Positions 6,700 to 12,667 of a stretch of DNA of 18,528 nt are shown here, one piece after another. A program made the position numbers and the translations under genes. The stretch is from Dehalococcoidia bacterium (GTDB lineage: Bacteria; Chloroflexota; Dehalococcoidia; GIF9; AB-539-J10). The notes under the pieces are model-generated. The model saw only the letters and a list, made by a program, of their open reading frames with translations. It searched no databases and was not told the DNA's origin. The stretch is from positions 1-18,528 of the forward strand of contig JAGMBH010000048.1 of the NCBI GenBank assembly GCA_023129815.1, in the 5' to 3' direction. The stretch's first letter is position 1, and every line of letters starts with the position of its first letter.

Positions 6700-9600
6700 A
6701 TGGAAGGAAAAGAAATCACTTTAGAGATTGATAGCAGGGAAGTAAAAGCCAGGGAAGGGATGACAATTTTAGAGGCGGCGAAAAGTGCAGGCATTAATAT
6801 ACCTACACTTTGCTACCATCCGGCTTTAACTCCCTTCGGTGCTTGCCGCATTTGCAGTGTAGAGATTGTTCAAAGAGGGAGGTCAAGGATAGTCACCTCT
6901 TGCGTTTACCCTGTTGAGGAAGGGCTGGTGGTTAAGACCAAAAGTGATAGGGTAATAAGGGATCGCAAGATGCTCATTGAGCTTATGCTCGCTCACGCCC
7001 CTAAGGCTGAAGTGATACAGGAGCTAGCCCATGAGTATGGCGTCGAGAAGACGAGATTCAAGATAGAAGATGAAGAAAACCTTTGTATCCTTTGCGGTTT
7101 ATGCGCTCGAATCTGTGAGGAGAGGATGGGGAAAAGTGCTATTAACTTTGTTGGAAGGGGAGTTAACAGAAAAGTAGATACTCCCTTCCATATTCAGACA
7201 GAAGATTGCATGGCTTGCGGAGCCTGTGCCTTTGTCTGCCCTACAGGGGCCATTAAACTTGAGGATATTACTAGGTATAAACCTTTGCCAATCCCTTTAG
7301 AGTTTGATCAAGGTTTAAGCTCGCGATCCCCAATTTATATCCCCTATCCTCAAGGAGTTCCTAATGTTCCGGTGATAGACCGAGATAAATGTGTTCATTT
7401 CCTTACCGGGGAGTGTGGAATTTGCCAAGAAGTCTGCCAGGCAAGAGCAATTAATTATGAGCAGGAAGATGAAATTGTTGAAATAGATGCGGGGGCAATT
7501 ATTTTAGCCCCCGGATTTGATGAATTTGACCCAAGCCCTCTTTTCAATTACGGATACAGGAGATATCCCAATGTAGTAACCAGTATAGAATTTGAGAGGA
7601 TGCTTTCAGCCTCAGGACCATTTCAAGGTGAACTGCGCAGACCCTTCGATAGGAAGCCGCCTCAAAGGATAGCCTGGATTCAATGCATTGGTTCGAGGGA
7701 TGAAAGCTTGGGTTGCGGATATTGCTCTTCCGTGTGCTGCACCTATGCCATAAAGGAAGCTATTGTGGCCAAAGAGCACGTCCCCTCTGAGTTAGAGGAA
7801 ACTATTTTCTTCATGGATATAAGAACACACGGGAAGGACTTTGATAAATTTTATGAGCGCGGGAAGGAAGAAGGAATAGAGTTCATAAGGGCGAAGGTCT
7901 ATGGAGTTGAAGAAGTAGATGGCACAGGGAATTTGAGCCTCAAGTATGTAGGTGAAGATGATAGGCCAAGCACGGATGAGTTTGATTTAGTTGTCCTATC
8001 TGTAGGGCTTAGGCCCTCTCAGGAAGCTATTGAACTTGGCAAGAGGCTCGGCATCCAGCTTAATAAATATGGATTTTGCCACACAAGTGCATTTTCCCCC
8101 GTGGAAACCTCCAAGCCAGGGGTATTTGTCTGCGGTGCTTTTCAAGGCCCGAAGGACATCCCGGAAACAGTGATGCAGGCAAGTGGGGCAGCGGGAAGCG
8201 CTTCTACCTTGCTTGCTCCTGCCCGAAATACCCTTACCATAAAGAAAGAATACCCGCCGGAAAAGGATGTCACCGGGGAGGAGCCCAGGATTGGGGTGTT
8301 TATCTGCCACTGTGGTATCAACATCGGTGGATATGTGGATGTTCCTGAGGTTACTGAATATGTTAAAACTTTGCCCAATGTAGCCTATGCTGAAAATAAC
8401 CTCTACACCTGCTCTCAAGATACCCAAGAGAAAATCAAGGCAATGATCGAGGAACATAAGCTGAATCGAGTGGTGGTGGCATCCTGCACTCCCAGAACCC
8501 ACGAGCCCCTGTTCCGAGAAACCCTCAAAGAGGCAGGATTAAACCAATACCTCTTTGAGATGTCCAATATCCGCGACCAGTGCTCCTGGGTCCACATGCA
8601 TGAGCCGGAGAAAGCGACTGAGAAGGCGAAGGATTTGCTAAGGATGGCAGTGGCAAAGGCAAGGCTGATAGAGCCACTAAAACCTTTGTCTACCCCAGTT
8701 AACCACTCCGCTTTGGTCATCGGGGGAGGTGTGGCAGGGATGGTAAGCGCTTTAACCTTAGCGGATCAAGCTTTCGAAGTCCATCTTATTGAGAGAGAAG
8801 GCGAACTCGGTGGGGTGGCGAAAAGAATACATTATACCCTTGATAGTGAGGATGCTCAGATTTTTCTCGCCGATTTAATTAGAAAGGTTAAGGAACATCC
8901 TAAGATTAGGGTCTATTACAATACTTGGATTGTAGATGCCTACGGATATGTGGGGAACTTCACCACCGAGATAATGAGATATCGCGGCAGGGTTATAGAG
9001 AAGATAGAGCATGGCGTGACCATCATTGCCACTGGGGCTCAGGAATATAAACCGAAGGAATACCTTTACGGAAGAGACCCACGGGTGCTCACTCAGCTTG
9101 AGCTTGAGGAGGAGATAGCGAGAGAGAATCCAGATATAGTAGGCTGTGACAACCTGGTAATGATACAGTGCGTAGGCTCCCGAAATGGGGAGCGCCCCTA
9201 TTGCAGCCGGGTATGCTGCAACCAGGCAATTAAGAATGCTCTAAAGCTTAAAGCGATAAAGCCCGAAATGAATATCTATATCCTCTATCGGGATATGAGG
9301 ACATATGGATTCTATGAGGAATATTATCAGGAGGCAAGACAAAAGGGGGTTATCTTCCTGAGGTATGATCCAGAAGATAAACCTCGGCTAAGTCAAGAAA
9401 GGAAGAATGGACGCTATCTAATAAGGGTTGAGGGTAAAGACCCGGTGCTCGGGGAGGAAGTAGCTATTGATGCCGATATTATTGCTCTAGGCGTGGCGAT
9501 GGTTCCCCCGGAAGAGGCAAGAGAGCTTGCCATGCTTTACAAAGTGCCTTTAAACGAGGATGGCTTCTTCCTGGAAGCACATGTAAAGCTTCGCCCGGTG

Positions 9601-9969
9601 GACTTCGCCACAGATGGAGTCTTTCTCTGTGGACTTGCTCATGCTCCCAAGTCAATCAAAGAGAGCATCGCTCAGGCTAAAGCAGCCGCTTCTCGAGCAA
9701 CCACTATACTAGCCAAAGAGACTATTACGGCTGAGGGCATTGTTTGCTCTATAAATGAAGATATCTGCAGTGGTTGTGGCATCTGTGAAGTTCTTTGCCC
9801 TTACGGGGCTATCGTGGTAAATAAGGAAAGAAAGGTAGCTGAGGTCAATGAGGCTCTGTGCAAAGGATGCGGCACCTGCTGCGCTGCCTGCCCTTCAGGA
9901 GCTGCCCAACAGAGGGGCTTCACGAGAGACCAAATTGCATCTATGGTTGAAACTGCTTTGGTGGTTTAA
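6700..9969 (+). CDS. NuoG(N-term)-HdrA(C-part)-HdrA triple fusion iron-sulfur flavoprotein
   Basis: This 1089-residue fusion has three parts. Residues 1-190 are NuoG-like: a plant-type [2Fe-2S] domain (C38, C49, C52, C68) and two ferredoxin motifs (CILCGLCARIC at 129, CMACGACAFVCP at 170). The His/Cys cluster segment normally between them lacks its cysteines. From about residue 196 the sequence becomes the interior of an HdrA (GLSSRSPIYIPYPQGVPN, a cysteine cluster at 231-246, AIILAPGFDEFDP, CGYCSSVCC at 339-347, VFVCGAFQGPKDIPETVMQA), lacking that HdrA's N-terminus. From about 527 a complete second HdrA follows: N-terminal cysteine domain (FICHCG, C571, C596, C628), FAD motif VIGGGVAG (673-680), YCSRVCC, and two C-terminal ferredoxins (1023-1034, 1054-1065). 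The missing HdrA N-terminus is the separate protein at 3894-4319. It probably bridges the NuoEF flavin to HdrA FAD and MvhD. MvhD begins 2 bases later. Confidence 0.93.
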   Translation: MEGKEITLEIDSREVKAREGMTILEAAKSAGINIPTLCYHPALTPFGACRICSVEIVQRGRSRIVTSCVYPVEEGLVVKTKSDRVIRDRKMLIELMLAHAPKAEVIQELAHEYGVEKTRFKIEDEENLCILCGLCARICEERMGKSAINFVGRGVNRKVDTPFHIQTEDCMACGACAFVCPTGAIKLEDITRYKPLPIPLEFDQGLSSRSPIYIPYPQGVPNVPVIDRDKCVHFLTGECGICQEVCQARAINYEQEDEIVEIDAGAIILAPGFDEFDPSPLFNYGYRRYPNVVTSIEFERMLSASGPFQGELRRPFDRKPPQRIAWIQCIGSRDESLGCGYCSSVCCTYAIKEAIVAKEHVPSELEETIFFMDIRTHGKDFDKFYERGKEEGIEFIRAKVYGVEEVDGTGNLSLKYVGEDDRPSTDEFDLVVLSVGLRPSQEAIELGKRLGIQLNKYGFCHTSAFSPVETSKPGVFVCGAFQGPKDIPETVMQASGAAGSASTLLAPARNTLTIKKEYPPEKDVTGEEPRIGVFICHCGINIGGYVDVPEVTEYVKTLPNVAYAENNLYTCSQDTQEKIKAMIEEHKLNRVVVASCTPRTHEPLFRETLKEAGLNQYLFEMSNIRDQCSWVHMHEPEKATEKAKDLLRMAVAKARLIEPLKPLSTPVNHSALVIGGGVAGMVSALTLADQAFEVHLIEREGELGGVAKRIHYTLDSEDAQIFLADLIRKVKEHPKIRVYYNTWIVDAYGYVGNFTTEIMRYRGRVIEKIEHGVTIIATGAQEYKPKEYLYGRDPRVLTQLELEEEIARENPDIVGCDNLVMIQCVGSRNGERPYCSRVCCNQAIKNALKLKAIKPEMNIYILYRDMRTYGFYEEYYQEARQKGVIFLRYDPEDKPRLSQERKNGRYLIRVEGKDPVLGEEVAIDADIIALGVAMVPPEEARELAMLYKVPLNEDGFFLEAHVKLRPVDFATDGVFLCGLAHAPKSIKESIAQAKAAASRATTILAKETITAEGIVCSINEDICSGCGICEVLCPYGAIVVNKERKVAEVNEALCKGCGTCCAACPSGAAQQRGFTRDQIASMVETALVV

Positions 9970-9971
9970 AA

Positions 9972-10391
9972 ATGAACAAGGAAGAATTTGAACCAAAGAT
10001 ATTAGCTTTCTGCTGTAACTGGTGTGCTTATGCTGGTGCTGACCTCGCTGGTGTATCACGAATGCAGTATCCACCTAATATAAGGATCATTAGGATTATG
10101 TGTTCTGGTAGGGTGGAACCTGAGTTCGTTCTTAAAGCTTTTACCCTTGGTGCCGATGGGGTGCTAGTCCTTGGCTGCCACCCTGGAGATTGCCATTACT
10201 TATCTGGTAACTATAAAACAATGAGGAGAGTGCCGTTAACAAAGAGGCTTTTAGAGCAGTTTGGGGTAGAACAGGAGAGATTGAAGTTGGAGTGGGTTTC
10301 GGCAGCTGAGGGAGCAAGATTTGCGCAAGTAGTAACTGATTTTACCAGCAAGGTAAAGGAATTGGGACCAAATCCGCTAAAAGGAAGTTAA
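9972..10391 (+). CDS. mvhD: MvhD-like [2Fe-2S] subunit, canonical copy
   Basis: This 139-residue MvhD-family electron carrier keeps the full cysteine pattern: FCCNWCAYAGADLAG at the N-terminus, IRIIRIMCSGRV, then VLVLGCHPGDCHY. The family docks on the C-terminal ferredoxin domains of HdrA. The gene starts 2 bases after the HdrA fusion stop and has only a weak ribosome site, so it is probably translated by coupling with the fusion. It is the last gene of the operon; a hairpin with a T-run follows within 25 bases. It differs clearly from the copy at 1132-1521, which has lost the third N-terminal cysteine. A complex of fusion, NuoEF, HdrC and this protein is inferred from gene order. Confidence 0.94.
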   Translation: MNKEEFEPKILAFCCNWCAYAGADLAGVSRMQYPPNIRIIRIMCSGRVEPEFVLKAFTLGADGVLVLGCHPGDCHYLSGNYKTMRRVPLTKRLLEQFGVEQERLKLEWVSAAEGARFAQVVTDFTSKVKELGPNPLKGS

Positions 10392-10412
10392 AAACGAGCA
10401 GTCAGCGGTCAG

Positions 10413-10440
10413 TAATTAGCTGATAGCTAATTAAATTTTT
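10413..10440 (+). terminator. Candidate rho-independent terminator after mvhD
   Basis: A perfect 9-base stem (TAATTAGCT and AGCTAATTA, loop GAT) is followed within three bases by TTTTT. The stem is AT-rich, so it is weak in composition. Its position directly after the last gene of the Hdr-Nuo operon supports the call. Confidence 0.55.
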
Positions 10441-10455
10441 CCTGTAAGCGTTAAG

Positions 10456-10530
10456 CCACCCTGTGTCTCCCTGAGCGAAGCGAAGGGTCTAAAAAGAACA
10501 GTGAGATTCTTCGCTAGGCTCAGAATGACA
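10456..10530. repeat. Palindromic intergenic repeat, family member 2
   Basis: The second copy of the element at 3114-3237. It shares CCACCCTG, CGAAGGGTC, GAGATTCTTCGCT and CTCAGA in the same order, and the flanking words CTGAGCGAAGCGAAGGG and CAGAATGACA make this copy the more typical one. It is shorter than copy 1. It lies at the border between the metabolic block and the accessory region. Confidence 0.65.
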
Positions 10531-10532
10531 GC

Positions 10533-10821
10533 AGAAAGTGAAATGATAACTCTGATTTCCGGACCGGGGAACCCTATCCTTAGCTAACTAATCTAGAAGA
10601 GAGTTAAGGTAATCTTATTACCTCTATGGTGGAGCTGGGGTTACAATAGGTAGAACTTTTAAACTGGCTTTCAGCCTGGTTATTTGAGTCACCCACTGCC
10701 GTCACAGGTGATTGTAGCAATAAAATGCATAACCAGCAATCGGCAGGTAACGATCTGGACTTTTGTTACGTCAGAAGCCGAAGCGTAGCTCAGCTATTAT
10801 TCCACCTCTAAAACATATTGA
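10533..10821. other. Intergenic region without a recognisable gene
   Basis: No supported coding frame. A small imperfect dyad around CTGGCTTTCAGCC and a GTAGCTCAGCT word (10794-10804) give a faint tRNA-like flavour, but no full cloverleaf can be drawn. The downstream end of the minus-strand gene at 10822 lies here without a clear terminator. Confidence 0.4.
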
Positions 10822-11469
10822 CTACTTAATCCATTCAGGCAGCTGCTTACCAGTCAAAGTGTGAAATTTCTCAAGCATTCCTTGGATGCTCTTTACCGCG
10901 TCCTGTGCTGCCTTGGCAGTAAATTTTGCTCGCTCTGGAGTAACAGAGCCCTGGACATCTTTCCATGGAGAGGGGACTGGCTGAGCTGATGCCCCCTTAT
11001 AGTGCAGGATCTCATTGCGTAACTCCACAAGTCCATGGAAACCTTGGAAGGGTTGTTTAGCTTTGTCAAACTGCTTATTACTAATTCCCTCAGTGATCTC
11101 ACACCACTTGTCTTCTAAACTTGGGTAGCCTCGTTTTTGAGTAAGAGGCTTGCAATGCACATCGATACAGCCCTTATCATACCTGTAGAACTCCGACCCA
11201 AGCATCTCTATAGCTTCTTGGTTGATAAATCCTTCCATACAAGCAGCCGCCAGCATGATTGTCTGTATCGAGGAGCTTAACTCTTCCTTATGGTCGCCCC
11301 TCTTACAAGCGGCTTCTGCAGCAGCGGCATGCTGACATGCAAGATCATATAATATCATCTCAATTGCAGTACGGACTGTCATCGATGCAGAGGCTTTCAC
11401 ACCAACTTGTGCAGTTGCCTGTCTTGAATACATTTTGTAGTGAGGTCGGACTTTATTCCAGAAACTCAT
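10822..11469 (-). CDS. Putative HEPN-like protein with RNEILH motif
   Basis: This 215-residue, mostly helical soluble protein does not match a family I can name with certainty. Its C-terminal half holds LVELRNEILHYKG, an R-N-x3-H pattern at R151-H156 that fits the Rx4-6H catalytic motif of HEPN ribonuclease/toxin domains. A Trp/Cys-bearing helix comes before it and a basic amphipathic helix after it. The N-terminal half (AIEMILYDLACQHAAAAEAA, then IQTIMLAAACMEGFINQEAI) is typical of helical bundles in HEPN and abortive-infection-like proteins. There is no signal peptide or membrane segment. The ATG start has only a weak GGAATGAAG ribosome site. It stands alone, convergent with the metabolic operon, at the edge of a region with other defence-like genes. 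HEPN assignment is moderate; RNase activity is inferred only from the motif. Confidence 0.65.
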   Translation of the reverse strand: MSFWNKVRPHYKMYSRQATAQVGVKASASMTVRTAIEMILYDLACQHAAAAEAACKRGDHKEELSSSIQTIMLAAACMEGFINQEAIEMLGSEFYRYDKGCIDVHCKPLTQKRGYPSLEDKWCEITEGISNKQFDKAKQPFQGFHGLVELRNEILHYKGASAQPVPSPWKDVQGSVTPERAKFTAKAAQDAVKSIQGMLEKFHTLTGKQLPEWIK

Positions 11470-11763
11470 AACTTCATTCCATCTCTCAGCCTACGTCGTC
11501 TTCGGCTTATCTTATGTTCAATTGTAGCATAAGGACTCAAACCATAGCTTGGAGTCTGAGTGTGTTATATCCCAAAGCTACTTCCTACGGGCGCCACACA
11601 TTGCCATTTACTTTACCTCTGTCTGGTTGGCGGCTCAAACATCGCTTGCTATCGCTCATACCATAGGCAATCTGTGGATAGAAAGAAGACGGCATCGAGT
11701 AGTAACCCTAGGGTTTACCTCCTAGAGACACATGTAACAATCCGCCCAATTGTTTGGGAAGCG

Positions 11764-11994
11764 TCATGCACTAATCTTAAGGCGGGATGGAGTATTGGGA
11801 ACTTCAACTATCTCCACTTCAGCCTCCCTTCCCACTGATAAGACTTCGTTCCCAGAAGAAGCGAAAGAGGGCCCCCCACTCGCGTTTACTATGCTAGTGC
11901 GAATTAAAACAAATGCTTGTGGACGTCTTGACTCTGGAACCGTCAGTTTTGGTATCTTTTCGTCTGTTGCTTGCTCACTTCTAGTCTTCTCTCT
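11764..11994 (-). other. Protein-like open frame without a start codon in an otherwise empty 510-base gap
   Basis: Between the genes ending at 11469 and 11981 the only notable item is a 76-codon stop-free minus-strand frame directly downstream of the 112-residue membrane protein. Its translation looks protein-like (KIPKLTVPESRRPQAFVLIR, later REAEVEIVEVPNTPSRLKIS). It has no ATG, GTG or TTG before residue 50. A short GTG frame (VSKQQTKRYQN) begins just after the membrane gene and would need a -1 shift near an AAAA run to enter it. It could be a decayed gene, a frameshifted gene or chance. The rest of the gap (11470-11763) shows nothing I can support. Confidence 0.25.
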
Positions 11995-12319
11995 TTACTT
12001 CGACTTTTATATCTCTGATAAGCTTGACTCCAAACTCGCCAATCTTACCTCCTGCGGTGATGACAAATACCATCAGTATAAACCATAGAATCATGTTCAC
12101 AATCTTGCTTATTTCTGCGCCCGGTAATACCTCAGCTTCTACTGATGGCATTCCCTCACCAGCTGGTAGTGGTATAGTGATACTTTCCATTTCAAATATC
12201 GCAGGGGGAATTGTTGCTCCTGTAAAGACTTTGAACATAGAACACGCCGCCAAGATTATTGAAATTGCACCCACTGCAAGCAGAACGTAACCAACCGTTT
12301 TGTCAGCCTTTATCCGCAT
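11981..12319 (-). CDS. Small two-helix membrane protein of unknown function
   Basis: This 112-residue protein has two predicted membrane helices: an N-terminal one (VGYVLLAVGAISIILAAC, about residues 9-26) and a second near residues 72-89 (ISKIVNMILWFILMVFVITA). Between them lies an extracytoplasmic loop of about 45 residues (TIPPAIFEMESITIPLPAGEG). The C-terminus is basic and cytoplasmic (GVKLIRDIKVEVKRED). The start is secure: an AGGAGGT box lies four bases before the ATG. Small proteins of this layout (charged N-terminus, helix, hydrophilic loop, helix, GVKLIR-type tail) occur in anaerobic bacteria and archaea as unnamed proteins. No neighbouring gene hints at function. The frame immediately downstream is discussed as a separate entry. 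Confidence 0.8.
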   Translation of the reverse strand: MRIKADKTVGYVLLAVGAISIILAACSMFKVFTGATIPPAIFEMESITIPLPAGEGMPSVEAEVLPGAEISKIVNMILWFILMVFVITAGGKIGEFGVKLIRDIKVEVKRED

Positions 12320-12323
12320 TTAT

Positions 12324-12330
12324 ACCTCCT
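12324..12330 (-). promoter_or_regulatory. Strong ribosome binding site of the small membrane protein
   Basis: On the minus strand this reads AGGAGGT, four bases before the ATG at 12319. It confirms the start of the 112-residue protein. Confidence 0.8.
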
Positions 12331-12345
12331 CGAACTATAACTTCC

Positions 12346-12415
12346 ACTAGGGAAGTGAATCTAACCAGGACGGATAGACCTTCAGTCTGCTACTTATCAG
12401 CAGAGCTACCCTAGC
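12346..12415 (-). pseudogene. tRNA-Phe-like relic (anticodon GAA)
   Basis: Read on the minus strand, the 70 bases have tRNA order and spacing: a seven-pair acceptor stem (GCTAGGG with CCCTAGT, one G-T pair), TA, a D-arm start GCTC, an anticodon loop CTGAAGG with GAA after the conserved T, and a T-loop TTAGATT placed exactly 12 bases before the 3' end. The D and T stems do not pair well, the loop TTCGATT has become TTAGATT, and no CCA follows. This suggests a decayed tRNA-Phe gene or tRNA-derived attachment fragment. Chance similarity cannot be excluded. Confidence 0.35.
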
Positions 12416-12439
12416 CGAAGCTATTTTAGGCTTCGGCTA
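12412..12439. other. 10-bp perfect stem-loop
   Basis: TAGCCGAAGC and GCTTCGGCTA flank an 8-base loop. It overlaps the 5' edge of the tRNA-like relic. There is no T-run on either side, so a simple terminator is unlikely. It could be a recombination or attachment structure, or a small transcript structure. Confidence 0.6.
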
Positions 12440-12605
12440 TTAGGATATCAAGCACAAAGCAGGTGTCACAGGCACTCGCTTTAATATGCTTGACTGTTGT
12501 GAACGAAACGCTAGATTGTTGGGTGGAAACCAAACAAGACCATTTATTCCAATAAAACTTCCCAATAGAAGATATGTTGCAATATACCAAGCCTAGTTGT
12601 AGGAT

Positions 12606-12633
12606 TTGACTTAAGTCACCATTCGGCTAGATT
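12606..12633 (+). promoter_or_regulatory. Candidate sigma-70 promoter for the membrane protein at 12668
   Basis: TTGACT at 12606-12611 and TAGATT at 12628-12633, with a 16-base spacer, about 35 bases upstream of the start. The -35 box matches 5 of 6 and the -10 box 4 of 6. No other promoter-like pair was noted in the gap. Confidence 0.4.
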
Positions 12634-12667
12634 ATTAAAAACAAGTTTGGTGTGGACAGAAGTGAGA

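Noticed and set aside
7996..8502. Minus-strand open frame opposite the NuoG-HdrA fusion
   Set aside because: It lies entirely within well-supported fusion coding sequence and its composition is not protein-like.
10620..10700. Possible tRNA-Glu-like fragment (GGTAGAAC, CTTTCAG)
   Set aside because: The anticodon arm can be forced only with G-T pairs and an 8-base loop. Acceptor and T stems do not form, so it is probably chance.
11560..12088. Plus-strand open frames of 92 and 112 residues in the gap and over the small membrane gene
   Set aside because: They have no ribosome sites and low-complexity Ser/Thr-rich translations. The second overlaps the membrane gene, which has a strong AGGAGGT site on the other strand.
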